Of a stretch of DNA of 64,000 nucleotides, positions 21,470 through 34,406 are shown in pieces. Origin of the DNA: Xestospongia muta (lineage: Eukaryota; Porifera; Demospongiae; Haplosclerida; Petrosiidae); the NCBI GenBank assembly GCA_963693285.1, contig OY848918.1, forward strand, positions 14,134,263 to 14,198,262. The letters are read 5' to 3'. The notes beneath the pieces were generated by a model. That model did no database searches. It saw only the letters and a program-made list of their open reading frames with translations, and had not been told where the DNA came from. Position 1 is the first letter of the stretch. Each line of letters begins with the position of its first letter. A program made the position numbers and the translations under genes.

Positions 21470-22492
21470 ATGGCTCTTCAAGTTGCTGTAGTTGGTGCTG
21501 GAGTAATAGGTACATCTGTGGCTTTACACTTAGCTCAATCTTATCAAGACCAATGTTCTATTACAATCATAGCTGATAAATTGACTTCAGATGCCACCAG
21601 TGGTAAAGCTGTTGGACTGGTCATTCCTTTTGATGTAACTCCTCTTGATGCTTCTGTAAATGACATTGGAGACCCAGCTCAATGGCTGCGTGATACAATT
21701 AGTCATATTAAATCACTTTATGATTCTCCTGAGGGAGGCGAAATGGGGATATCACTAACACATGGTATAGTAGCTGATGACAGTGAACATGGTGCTGTGC
21801 CTTGGTGGGTTGAACAGACGATTGGTTTCCAAATGTTATCACAAGAAGACGGTGCAAAATTGAATGTTTTAGAATAATATAAAACTATCTTTTTATTTGG
21901 AGCATACATTATTGATGGTCGAATATATCTTCCTCAGTTGATGGATAAATTTCGTCAACTTGGTGGTGTTGTTTTGCAAAGAAAGGTCATTAATCTCTCA
22001 GAGCTACATAGCTATGACATCATAATTAATTGCACAGGTCTGGGGGCATATTCCTTAGTGCCAGATACAACCATGTATCCAATTAGAGGAGATATAGTGT
22101 CAGTTGAAGCTCCCTGGGTAAAGGAATTCATTATACTTCATTCTTCTAATGATTTAACTATAATTTATCCTAGTTCACATGATGTAGTTCTTGGCGTTAC
22201 TGCTGTCCCTAACGACTGGTCTGAGGAGTCCTGTCCCACTACATCAGTTGACATTATTGAGAAGTGCTCTAAGGTTGTGTCTAGTTTAAGAAATGCTAAA
22301 GTTCTCAAGACATGGAGATGTTTACGTCCTGGTCGCCCTAAAATACGACTTTGTTATGATGACACCACTCCAGAAGGACCTATAGTTATTCACTGTTATG
22401 GTCATGAAGCAAAAGGTGTTTCATTTCATTGGGGGTGTGCTGTAGAAGTAGGAAAGCTGGTAAAAAGCTGTATTAAAACAACTATGAAATAA
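21470..22492 (+). pseudogene. D-aspartate/D-amino-acid oxidase-like gene with one in-frame TAA, copy 1
   Basis: An intronless frame of 340 codons, the usual length of this FAD flavoenzyme family (oxidative deamination of D-amino acids, normally peroxisomal). Seen: N-terminal dinucleotide fold VVGAGVIGTS; a middle YIIDGRIYLP block; NCTG; an APW block; substrate-Arg region LRPGRPKIRL; C-terminal HWGCAVE. Oddities: one TAA at 21875-21877 (codon 136) between the ligand-binding and YIIDG blocks; the Tyr of the LTYIYP block of D-aspartate oxidases reads Ile; the usual GHGxxG reads GHEAKG. No peroxisomal SKL-type end is visible; the protein ends in TTMK. The ATG at 21470 fits the family start. Probably a young pseudogene; readthrough or a base error is possible. 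Confidence 0.8.
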
Positions 22493-22504
22493 TATGTTTT
22501 GTAA

Positions 22505-22510
22505 AATAAA
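22505..22510 (+). terminator. AATAAA polyadenylation signal of the oxidase-like gene
   Basis: Canonical hexamer 13 bp after the stop codon, giving a very short 3' UTR. Confidence 0.55.
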
Positions 22511-23410
22511 CATTACTCTTGTGTGATTTTATATATTTGATTATTCAGGAAAAGATTGAAATTATTTTGAATTTGTTCATTAATAAAAGACAGAAATTAT
22601 CAGTACTTACTCTTATTTCAGTAACTCAACACCTAACTTCATCTAGTGTCATGATCACTACTGCAGTCATGACGCACTTGCACAGTTAATTGTGAGTGTC
22701 TGAAGAGCAATGAGTTTGTTCATTAATATCTTTTGTCTCATAATATATAATATGTTATATCAATGCAACGCCTACTACAACTTTTTTTATATAAATAGAC
22801 TAGGTAAATTTTACTAGACTTGAGATGTAATATCTACCCCCAGCCTCTGCAATGACAGATGCTTGTCAGGATGTAACCAGTATATATTGATACTGTTATC
22901 AATGGATCTCTTTTTATTGGATGTACATTAATTGGACTATCATAAATTATTGTATCTTCCTAAAATCTAAATATAGTAACATAGTCCCATATATTAAGAA
23001 TTCCACGGGATGACCCAGTAGACATGACATTATAAATATAATGTAAAAAGCTTGATCAGGAGTTTTCTTATTCAAAACTGCAAGAACACCACGTTCTGAC
23101 ATGATTGGAAAGCATTTGTACATGTATCAAATTATTTGAATTGAATTATAAATCTCGGTCTAAAAAGTTTTATCATACTTTAGGTCTACATTTAAAATAG
23201 CATTTTGTTATTTGACCATTGTCTTTTTACCATAATCTCATCAATACGATGTATCAAAAACTGGTCTACAATAGTTAAAAGAAAGGCTACTAGCAGGTCT
23301 TTAGATTGGTCAGTGGACAACCAAAACTATCAGATAAGGTTATGTTTTTAGCTAGACAATATAATTAGGACTATTATACCTTTCACAATGGCTTATTATA
23401 AGCAATCACA
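22511..23410. other. Intergenic, nothing recognised
   Basis: AT-rich without credible ORFs or recognisable repeats. Confidence 0.5.
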
Positions 23411-24266
23411 ATGACACAATCAACTAAGTGTTGTCTACTGGCAAATCTAAAGACCTGGTTCAGAAGAAATGACATTTTGGATGGAAAGAAGGACCTTGTG
23501 TCAGTTTTGTCTAATTATACTTTTCATAAAGATTTTGATGAGATGAGTGAATTTAGTATTATTGATTTCTCATTTTTTCATGATACAGCTATGTGGAGAT
23601 ATGGATGAAATAATAAAGGACACTGGAACAACCTATGACTCTGTAAATGAGAGCTGGATCAAAATGTGGTCACATAAAAAATGATTTCAGTAAGTACACT
23701 GAATATTTCATCTACTTTCAATAGCTTAATTATTATTGTTATGTATAAATATGTGCTACCTACAATCCAGTTTATACTTTATAGTGAAGTTAAATTATTG
23801 ATAACGTAACAATAGTTAGTAATTAATTATGAGTAAACCATGTCATATGTTCAAGGTGTATTAATTGGTATTATGTTTTTCGCATTCTTATATGTGTCAG
23901 CTGAGGTTCAAGCTGTGGTCATTAGTCATCAAAATGAACCTTATATTCTTGATTTCATAGAAGCTTCAGGTCAACCTTTCATCATAGTTGACAGAACTAG
24001 TACTGTTGAGTGTCAGAGATCCCAACAAGTACAGATCCATTATAGACTTTGATCATCTTTCTTCATTTCAACATATATTATTCTCATGGTTATTACACAT
24101 TCTATATGTTTGTGAGTCAAAACTTCTTGGTCTAAGCTGTGAATTTCTGATATTTATCATTTTTCTCATTGTTTCTTTGCAATTCCACACTTATGTACAA
24201 CATTATTACATTCATCAAATTATGTCAATTGTTTTAGAATGTTATTTCAATAATTTTAACTGTTGA
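23411..24266 (+). pseudogene. Degenerate repeated-gene fragments (RNDILDGKK block and a secretory-like ORF), copy 1
   Basis: The frame at 23411-23608 contains FRRNDILDGKK and is the better-preserved relative of the block at 2395-2560. A second frame, 23840-24052, starts with a hydrophobic signal- or anchor-like segment (VLIGIMFFAFLYV) and ends after 70 codons. Its sequence then continues in another frame that resembles 10040-10265. The order matches the flanks of K3, so these are remnants of one duplicated gene of unknown function. Confidence 0.4.
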
Positions 24267-25438
24267 TGGAGGAGGGATTTATATGCACTGCCCATTATTT
24301 TACAAAGTGTGCCTAAATCATTCTTGAAAATTAATAGGCTTTGCCTACTACTTTGACATGTCATATTGGACAAACTTGACATGTGCAATTTTATGCATCA
24401 TGCCCATACTTTATCTTTATAGTGTTGAGTTCTAAACATGTATACTATTACTCTAGTTTATCAATATAGGTAGAATTTATGAAAGGTGTCATTTATTGCA
24501 CATTGTCAAATATATTGAATTCATGATCCTTTGTGAATCCTTCTGAGTGTTTTTTAATCATAGAGGCAGGAACAACAATACAATTATTTAAATGGAAACA
24601 TATTATAGTTAATTCACTCCCTAACTGTCAGGTATATGGATTTGATTAAGTGGACAATTTACTAGATATCTTGATTGCCAGCTTCGTTTACATTGATATA
24701 AGTGCATAGAGGATCTTCAATTTTTTCCTATCAGTTAATTTGTATATTACATTTTCAAGAAACTTACTAAAGTATTGTCTTCCAGAATATTGACAGCATC
24801 TCATCAGGAAAGTGTCTCTGTACTATAGCTGCAGTACGTATGTTTGTTACATGACTGAGTTGTATATCTCATAAAAAAGAAAGTTTCAAGGTATTTTGTG
24901 CTAAATAATGTTACTGGATGCAAATTGTAGGGGGAAGATAGACAAACGACTTGTGATAAGTCCAAGTTAATTTTCCCCCTAGAATGTACTTGGAGAACTT
25001 TCAACAAAATCATCTGGTAACATTAACTGTAATGGTTAATTCTTCCTTAATATCAGTCACTTGTTTCATACATACCTTTTATGTAGGGTTACAGTGTATT
25101 TAGTTAAATCATCATCTATGGGTTTAGGGTTTAAATTTTGGGTGTTTAATCAATCACACCCATGATGTTATTTATAGTATCAATGAGATATCACAATTGA
25201 AAGTTATTATTATTAGCACATGTATTGATTGTTAAGAAATAGTTTTATTATGTCTTTTCACTTTACTTTGTCAATGCTTTCTGTACTTGGCTCATGGATA
25301 TTTAATGATAAGCATCTCCTTGGCACAATTAATGTTACAGTTAGTGACATGGCATTTGGAAACATAATGTTGTTATTATTATTGTTATAACAATTTATAA
25401 ACAGTTTGGATCAGGCAACATGTATAACCATACATTGG
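24267..25438. other. Intergenic 3' of K1, nothing recognised
   Basis: The first about 300 bp is colinear with 10266-10640. The remainder has no gene I can support. Confidence 0.5.
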
Positions 25439-27763
25439 TTAAATCAACAAATCAATTTTAACAGTGCACGCACATGAGACTATTGTTGTTGCTACTATTA
25501 TTATTGTGATACAATCAAATTGACATATTGCAATTTTAAAAACCAAAATTGCTATTATTATTATAATTATAGTTATAAATGATACTTTCTGAACTTGTTT
25601 CAATCTCCTCTCCAAGTCTTCAACCTGTCTCCTTAATAAAATATTCTCTCTTTCTACATTATTTAAAAGATCCAGTGCTTGATGTTTCTCATCATCTGAT
25701 TTACAAGCTAATTGATGAGCATTGTCTTGTGCTTCCTTCATTTCTTGTTCTAAACTGAAAACATTCTTTTGGATTTCCTTCTTTTCTAATTCCAATCTAT
25801 TAGCATAACTCTGTGAAAGCTGGTTTTCTTGTTCCAACCTACAAGCATATTGTTGTGCTTTCTTCTTTTCTTGTTCCAAGGTTTGAGCAAGCTTCTGAGC
25901 TTGCTCCATACAATCCTTCAAAATACAAGCATCAGTTTGTGCTTTCTCCTTTTCTTGCTCCAATTTAAGAGCATATTCTTGTGTTTGTTCTATTACTCTT
26001 TCCAATAGACAAGTGTTAGCTTGTGTTTTCTCTTTTTCTTGTTCTAATCTAGTTCTAATGTTTTAGCATATTCTTGTACTCTGTCCATTTCTTGTTTTAA
26101 CTTATGACCATACTGCAGTGCTTGTTCCATTCCCTCTTTTAATATGTCAGCATCAGACTGTATTTTTTGTTTTTCTTGTTGTAATTGATTAGTTGTGTCT
26201 AGAGCTTTTGTCATTTCTTGTTCTAATCTATGGATATCCTTTGCATTTGCTTCTTTTGTATTTCCAATCTGCTAGCATATTTTTGTGCTTTCTCTTTTGC
26301 CTGTTCCAACATATAAGCATCTTCTCGAGATTGTTTAAGCTCTAGTTTTAAATCACAAGCTTCAGCTTGTATTTTATTCTTTTCTTGTTCCAATTGATAA
26401 ATATGAGTATCTGCTTTCTCTTTTTCTTGCTGCAATTGATTAACATCATCTTGTGCTTTCCTCTTTTATTGCTCTAATTTCTGAGCATAACTTTGTGTTT
26501 GTTCCATTACATCTTCTAATAGATAAGTATTGGTTTGTGCTTTATTCCTTTCTTCCAACACACGAATATCTACTTGTACTTTCTTCTCTAGCTGATCCAC
26601 TTGTTTTGTCAGTGTGTTGATTTCTTTCATCATATCTAATAGACTCTTCAATGGACGTAGACTAGAAACAGCACCTTGAGCACATGTAATAGCATCATTT
26701 ATAGTAGGTCGTTTCTTAGGATCATTTTCCAGACAAGATTTGGCAAACAAATAGAAAGGGTTATCATTAGATATTGCTGATGTATATCTCTGTCTCCTTT
26801 CCCATTCATTAACAAGAGTAAAATTTCCCCTTTGGAAAAAAACAGTTTTAGGAACATATTGACCATTAGGCCATTCATGTGTGAAGACATGAAGAATGAG
26901 ACACCCATAAGAAAAGACACCTAGCTTATGGTCATAAACTGGATTGTCCCTGAGAGCTTCAGGAGGCATCACAACAGAATTACCTGGTGCTACAGAAAGT
27001 TCTTGACGTTTAAAGGTGTCTGCCATTCTAGACACACTTAGGTCAGATATTTTAGCTACAAAATTAGATGTCAGTAATATGTTATTGGCTGTGAGATCAC
27101 GATGGACAATAGGAGGTCTTTTACAATGAAGATAATTGAGACCCTTTGCAACATCAAGAAGTATGGAGTATTTGATTTGAAGTGGGAGATCACGATGTGA
27201 TTCTAAACATTGTGTTAATGATAGAGGAAGATACTCCATTACTAACATAGGTAGTTGATTATTATGTCTAAAATGGACACCCATTAACTGGACAATGTTG
27301 GGGTGACGTTGTTGACTATGACAAAGACACTCTTTCTTGAATTTGGCTAATGTTTCTCTCTAAAATGAGGAAATAAATGTACCCACATTATCAACACAAA
27401 AGCTTAATTTTTAGGTTCACTTCCTGCTGATTAGTTGGAAATAACATAAAAATATATTTCTTTTAAAAATAGTTTAGTTAAAGACAATTAATAACATAGT
27501 ACACTAGCTCTGTTGTTTGTTAAGACTTATTTAAGTCTGAGAAAGAGGTGTACGGAAATAGAGTGAACGTTTCTACTCTTGTTTACAGTTTTATACCTGT
27601 AAAATAGCTTCATGTAGGGTTTTCCCCCACAAACTAGACCACTAACTCTAACCTCAGAAACAACACTATAAGCTCCACGACCAATGGTTTTCCCAGTCTC
27701 CTCTACATTATCTAGTGTTAAAGACTGAAGCTGACCTTGAAGAGGTTGAAGAGGCCGAGACAT
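25439..27763 (-). pseudogene. K1 kinase pseudogene, copy 2 (complete)
   Basis: Exon 1 is 27763-27597 (167 nt, one base short) and exon 2 27359-25439. All lesions of copy 1 recur: DLS, Gly for the helix-F Asp, TAA at 26468-26466, and the base lost near 26243. The 3' part visible here adds two more. An internal out-of-frame deletion near 26045-26055 joins a TLEL heptad to an RLEQ heptad. The ancestral stop is lost (K2 has TGA, here TGT), so the anchor runs on for about 30 more, mostly hydrophobic, residues to a stop at 25439. The coiled coil from 26005 onward is open and ends with RQVEDLERRLKQ and an Ile-rich segment. Confidence 0.88.
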
Positions 27764-27792
27764 TTTCACCGCTTTAATCCGGAATACACGTC

Positions 27793-27826
27793 TCACGTGA
27801 TTTACTTGCGGGCTGTCACGACGTCA
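27793..27826 (-). promoter_or_regulatory. E-box plus CRE-like module of K1, copy 2
   Basis: Identical to 1638-1671. Confidence 0.5.
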
Positions 27827-28140
27827 TCAATGTTGGGTGACACGAGAAAGCCATGTATATGTACACTGTAATTGATGCACTAACTGTGATGATATTATTG
27901 CATCTTCTACAAAAGTATTTGAGCTAAGGGTAAGCTGTACAGCTGTAAAGGAGCTACAACTCACATAATTGGTTTATCTGAAAGATGGTGCATCCCATGC
28001 GTTTAATTTATGCTGTTGGGTATATTTTTGGTGGTCTATAGGCCACTTGTCTCCATTCAGTCATATAAGTGATTATAAAATGGACTTCTCAGGGAATGAA
28101 TGTCGTGCTTATTGCCATACTGATTCAGCCAGTTATTGTC

Positions 28141-28166
28141 TATATATATATATATATATATATATA
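28141..28166. repeat. (TA)13 microsatellite, copy 2
   Basis: Same length as in the other two copies. Confidence 0.95.
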
Positions 28167-28234
28167 CCTTATGCATGTGACATCACCAATTGCGTGATGG
28201 GCCACCCTCCATTTTGAGTGGTTGAAAAAGAAAA

Positions 28235-29822
28235 TGTGAAAAACTGTTATGCATTTGGATGCTTCAATAAGTACTCTAAAAGCAGTGGATTGAGTTTGAG
28301 AGTTTCTACAGGTTTCCTGCAGATAAAGGAAGGCGTGATAAATGGATAGCAGCTGTCAAACGGAAAAACTGGCAACCAAATGAGCACACGTGGCCTGTGT
28401 AGTACTCACTTTGTAAATGGGAAAAAAGTAATGATTCCCTCTCTCCCGACTATATACCCAGCATTTTTAGCTGAGTCTCATGACAGTAGAAACACTTATG
28501 ACAGCAAAATAAGTCTTATGACAGTAGAAACACTTATGATGACTACATTTCCTTTCAGAAGAAATGACATTTTGAATGGAAAGAAGGAACTTGTGTCAAT
28601 TTCGTCTAAATATCCTTTTATTAAACATTTTTGATGAGGTGAGTGAATTCAGTATTACTGATGTATCATTTTTTCATGAAACAGCTATGTGTAGATATTG
28701 ATGAAATAATAAAGAACACTGGATCAACCCACTAGTCTGTAAATAAGAACTGGAAAAAATTTGGTCACCTCATATCTTGAATCAAAAACATTGGAGAAAG
28801 CTAGTAACACCAACTTATAAAATACCATGAATTCACTTCCTTTTCTAAGAGATTTTTGCTAAATTATATGCTAACTATACATTTATTGGTTTTAAAATAT
28901 TTTTAGATTGTTCTCTGCTATCTTTGTTTCTTTTGGTGTACATACTAATGAATTCCGATGTGCTTCAGATCATGAAAAAGTGATAAAACAGATTTCAGTA
29001 CGTATCACTGAATACTTCATCTATTTTCAATAGCTTTTATTATGTATAAATTTTGTGCTATCTACAATCCAGCTTATACTTCATAGTGAAGTTAAATTAT
29101 TGATAATGTAACATTAGTTAGTAATGAATTTATGAGTATACCATGTCATAGGTTCAAGATGTATTATTTAGTATTATATACTTTTTACATTCTTGTAGGA
29201 GTCAGATGATTTTCAAGCTGTTGTCGACAGTCATAAAAAGGTGTCACTTCCTATATATTTGACTGACTGACAGACATAATGTTACTTAACAAGTTGACAA
29301 CAATTATATAATGTCACTATAATAATAATAGAATGGCACTTTACTACAATTTGATATTAGTTTACCCATTATAAGGAATTGACTACTCTAGGTTCAAATT
29401 CAATTATTTACTTTATATTAATATTAATTAGAATTAAATTGTGTGGGTGAGGAATAAACAAACAAAATTTATATGGCCCAGGCAAAACAATCCTGCAGTT
29501 TTCAAAGCCAAACACATTTATTATTATTATTAATCATATAACTTACATGTATATACTTGTAGGATGTTCTAACTGGAGTGCCCTCTTTAGTACAACAAAG
29601 CACAAAAACGTTGGATGTTACTTGCCTCAGAACTGATATACCAATGTGCCAACAATGGATGTCTCCAAATTCATCGCAAAAGCGGAAGCTTTTCTCAATG
29701 AAGGTCTTGATATACTAGAGGAAATCTCAGCATCAACAGAAAATGAGTGGTACATAAATGAATTAGCTCAAAAGCAAACTATGAGAAGACAACTATGTAG
29801 CAGACTACTTACTTCAAAATGA
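28235..29822 (+). pseudogene. Broken THAP gene remnant, copy 2
   Basis: As at 2080-3666, but with an extra C at 28394-28395 between the Trp and the CSTH of the finger. This adds a second frameshift and puts a stop directly after it. It is the only indel I saw among the three copies. Confidence 0.65.
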
Positions 29823-30568
29823 AAGAAAAGAATATACTGTAAGCAAAAATTGCAATAACAATATAAATTTCTTACTTAAATATTGTATTGTGCTAGCATA
29901 GTGGTCCTAATGCACAAATATGTACATGGTAGAACAGGATTGTACATAATTATTTGTACATTTGTAATATAAACTTGAAATTTTAACCTTTTAGTGACGA
30001 AATATACTTAGTGTGCAATTTTGTACACTTTCATTATCAGGTAAATTTGGTGTGTTGATCTTTTATAATGTTTCAGATATATATAGGAACTCAGCCACCT
30101 ATTCTCAATGCAGACATGTCTTCAAGTCAATAACATGATTGTAGTGTTTTGTGACAATTATCAACAAGAACCCGTCATTGGTTGTTGTTCAAAATTAAAT
30201 GATGATATTGACATCATATGGTACAAGGGATCATATTCTACTTCTTAGAAACCTTGGAGGATCAGGGATCCTAGAAATAGCCGAAACATTATTGAATGGA
30301 CTGACACAATCCCCAAATAATCTATAATTTTATTTGCTTTTGCTATATATGACAGCAAAAACATTTACAAAAAGTTACAATTGAAGAGTTAAAAACAAAA
30401 TACTTACAATTAAAGCAGAATTATACTACATCTACTGAATAATAGTAACTTGAAGCTATTAATAATAAATTATGACTTGTTGTAATATTTTTGCATATGC
30501 ATCTTAGGTATATCATTATTTAACATGTCTCTCGAAAATATTTGTCATTTAATGGTAATATCTGCAAT

Positions 30569-30786
30569 ACTGTAAAAATTAATATGTTATTTTAACAACT
30601 AATTTGTACTTTACGTGAGTGGATTACTATGAAATCTAGAATTTCTATGAATTACTCACTGTATAATTTGTTGATATGTAAACATACTAAAATGTTATAT
30701 AGTGAGTAATTCACAAGAATTCTATTTTCCATAGTAATCCATCTATGTAATATTAGTTGTTAAAATGGCATATTAATTTATACAGT
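30569..30786. mobile_element. Foldback element 3' of K2, copy 2
   Basis: Identical to 4413-4630. Confidence 0.7.
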
Positions 30787-30895
30787 TAAATAATAAAAGG
30801 AACTTTAAAATAAAAATACGTTCATTATTGTCAAATGTCTGACCATGTGAGACTATTGTTGTTGCTACTATCATTCTTGTGATACAATGGAATTG

Positions 30896-32994
30896 TCACA
30901 TTGTAATTTGAAAAAGCAAAATTGCTATTATTATTACAATTATAATTATAAATGATACTTTCTGAGTTTGTTTCAACTGCAATCTCCTCTCCAAGTCTTC
31001 AACCTTATTTTTCTCTTCATCTAATTTACAAGCTAATTGATGAGCATCATCTTGTGCTTTCTTCATTTCTAATTCTAAACTGGAGACATTCTTTTGCAGT
31101 ACCTTCTTTTCTAGTCCTAATCTTTTAGCAATACTCTGTGAAAGCTGGTTTTCTTGTTTTAACCTACAAGCATATTGTTGTGTATTCTTCTGTTCTTGTT
31201 CCAACTTTTGAGCAAGGTTCTGAGCTTGCTCCATACGATCAATGAAAACACAAACATCAGTTTGTGCTTTCTCTTTTTCTTGTTCCAATTTAAGAGCATA
31301 CTCTTGTGTTTGTTCTATTATTCTTTCTAATCGACAAGTATTAGCTTGTATTTTCTCTTTTTCTTCTTCTAATCTATGAGCATACTGCTGTGCTTGTTCC
31401 ATTTCTTCTCTTGATACACGAGCTTCTTTATGTGCTTTCTCATTTTCTTCTTGCAATTGATTAGCATTGTCTTGTACCCTTTTATTTTCACGTTCCAGTT
31501 TAAAGACAATCTTCTGTGTTTGTTTCTTTTCTAGTTCTAATGTTTTAGCATAATCTTGTACTCTGTCCTTTTCTTCTTTTAACTTATGACCATACTGCAG
31601 TGCTTGTTCCATTCCCTCTTTCAATATGTCAGCATCAGACTGTATTTTGTTCTTTTCTTGTTGCAATTGATTAACATTGTCTTGTGCTTTCTTCTTTTCT
31701 TGTTCTAATCTCTGAGTATAACTTTGTGTTTGTTCCATCACTTCCTCCAATAGATAAGCATTAGTTTGTGCTTTATTCCTTTCTTCCAACATACGAATAT
31801 CTTGTACTTGCTTCTCTAACTGATCCACTTGTTTTCTCAGTGTATCATTTTCTTTCATTATCTCAAACTGATTCTTCAATGGACGCAGACTAGAAACAGC
31901 ACCTTGAGCACATGTAATAGCATCATTCATAGTAGGTCGTATGTTAGGATCATTTTCCAGGCAAGATTTGGCAAAGTAATAGAAAGGGTTGCCATTAGAT
32001 ATTGCTGATGTATATCTCGCTCTCCTATCCCATTCATTAACAAGACTATAATTTCCCCTTTGGAAAAAACCAGTTTTTGGAACATATTGAGCAGAGGGTT
32101 CAGGCCATTCATGTGTGAAGACATGAAGAATGAGACACCCATAAGAAAAGACATCTAACTTATGGTTATAAACTGGATTGTCCCTGAGAGATTCAGGAGG
32201 CATCACAACAGAATTACCTGGTGCTACAGAAAGTCCTTGACGTTTAAAGGTGTCTGCCGTTCTAGACACACCTAGGTCAGATATTTTAGCTACAAAATTA
32301 GAGGTCAGTAATATGTTATTGGCTGTGAGATCACGATGGACAATGGGAGGTCTTTTACAATGAAGATAATTGAGACCCTTTGCAACATCAAGAAGTATAG
32401 AGTATTTGATTTGAAGTGGGAGATCACGATGTGATTTTAAACATTGTGTTAATGATAGAGGAAGATACTCCATTACTAACATAGGTAGTTGATTATTAGG
32501 TCTAAAATGGACACCCATTAACTGGACAATGTTGGGGTGACGTTGTTGACTATGACAAAGACACTCTTCTTTGAATTTGACTATTGTTTCTCCCTAAAAT
32601 GAGGAAATAAATGTACCCCTATTATCAACACAAGACTTAATTTTTGTTTACTTCCATTGACTTGTAGGTAGTAACATAGCAATACATTTCTCTTAAGAAT
32701 AGTTTAGTAAAGATAATTTAATAACATGGTACACTAGCTCTGTTATTTGTTAAAATTTATTTAAGTCTAAAAAAGATGTGTTCAGGGATGGAGCGAACGT
32801 TTCTATTCTTCTTTACAATTTTATACCTGTACAATAGCTTCATGTAAGGTTTTTCCAGCACAAACCAGACCACTAACTTTAACCTCACAAACAACACCAT
32901 ACGCTCCACGACCAATGATTGTTTCAGTCTCCTCAACATTATCTAGTGATAAAGACCGAAGCAGATCTTGAAGAGATTGTAGAGAGCGAGACAT
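30896..32994 (-). CDS. K2: intact TKL-like coiled-coil kinase, copy 2
   Basis: Exon 1 is 32994-32827, the intron 32826-32594 and exon 2 32593-30896. The 621-aa product is identical to copy 1, with every kinase motif, the coiled coil and the terminal anchor preserved. Neighbours are the foldback element on the 3' side and the LINE fragment on the 5' side. Confidence 0.88.
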
Positions 32995-33022
32995 TTTCAC
33001 TGCTTGAAACGTAATGTGTATC

Positions 33023-33055
33023 TCACGTGATCTATTGTGGCCGTCATTGACGTAA
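33023..33055 (-). promoter_or_regulatory. E-box plus CRE-like module of K2, copy 2
   Basis: Identical to 6867-6899. Confidence 0.5.
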
Positions 33056-33752
33056 ACAATAGTTGGGGAAATGTGGAAGTCCATATAAACGTACATTGTG
33101 ATTGATATATTAACTGAGATGATATTATTGTATCTTCTACAAAAGTATTTGAGTTAAGAGCAAGCTGTACAGCTATATAGGAGTTACAACTCAGATAATT
33201 GGTGTGTCTGGAAGATATAGTTAATTGAATAACCATTATCACTTATCAATATGAATTAGTACATATATTTTCACTTATCTTCATAGATTCAATATTGCTT
33301 AGTTGCTAAATTTATGGCATTCATTATTAATTATTGTCATTGATCAATAAATATCTTGACAATGAAGTACAATTATCATGATGTTCATGTTTGTGATTTT
33401 ATACAATAATTAAACCATAGATTTACTCTATATCTATGATCAAACTATTCTCACATACAGACTTGCCAGCAGGTGTTATGGCTGACCATGCAGAATATGC
33501 CTTCACCGTCTTATTGGCTTAAACAAAGCTTCAGGCACTGCTTCCATGTTGGTTGACCACTCTTGGTACATGGATAAAATGAAATTGGTAAAGTATATGA
33601 GTACCACCATAACTAATCCTGCTGTTACGCATGAGTATTGCATAGACAGCCCATCATTTAAGAGAAGAGTTGGTTACATGAGACTAATATAAAAGAGTGC
33701 ATAGACAGAAAGTGTAGGCTGGTCAGCTCATACCAGTCAACAGTCCCTTTAT

Positions 33753-34406
33753 CTCCTCTGGCTCATAATCTCTATACTTCACTACATGACAACTCTCCAG
33801 ATTTACTCTGTAACCCAGATAATATCTGCAGTCTCATTTCTCGTATTCCTATTGACACTGCTTCTGGTCCTGACGGTGTCTCCTCTATCATGCTCAACAA
33901 CACAGCTTTTAGTATTTCACTTCCTCTTTTCCTTATTTTCAATTCCTCCCTCTCAACAGGTATTTTCCCTTCAGACCGGAAAAACTCCAATATCGTGCCT
34001 ATTCCCAAATCAAAAACCTCTACTTCATCCCCTTTAGACTATCCCCAATCTCTTTACTTTCCCTCTTGGAATGTCACATTTTAAACAATCTGTATGAATT
34101 TTGTTCTGCTCACAACATCATTTCTAACTATCAGTTAGAAGTTTCCAACCATGATTCTCAACTGAAACAGTTATATTATCTATTGTCATTTCTTGATTTT
34201 CTTCACTGGATCAAAAAATGAAGTCTGTGCAGTTTTCTTCTATCTCACTAAAGCATTTGACTCTGTCCCTCACAAGCCTCTACTTGACTCTTTATCTTTG
34301 CTCGACCTTCCTCCTCTTCTTTTGTCTTGGCTCATGATCCAAGTTTTAATTATTTGTAGTGTTAGTACTGTGAGAGGACAAATGAAGTCCTTTGTGGATA
34401 ATTAAT
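33753..34406 (+). pseudogene. LINE RT fragment (half A), copy 2
   Basis: Identical in appearance to 7597-8250, including Tyr in place of the motif A Asp. Confidence 0.75.

Larger units (their letters stand above)
1..26155. repeat. Tandem array, copy 1 (26.16-kb unit)
   Basis: Every feature here recurs in the same order and strand at +26155/26156 and again at +52311. The only differences I saw from copy 2 are one fewer C near 2239, three substitutions in K3 (12168, 12170, 12175) and two in the LINE tail (20487, 20491). The start is set by the window edge, not by a biological boundary, because the window opens inside K1. Recent tandem duplication or an assembly duplication would both give this pattern. 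Confidence 0.96.

Noticed and set aside
24804..25013. Minus-strand 69-codon ORF
   Set aside because: No domain, no paralogue support, composition like intergenic DNA.
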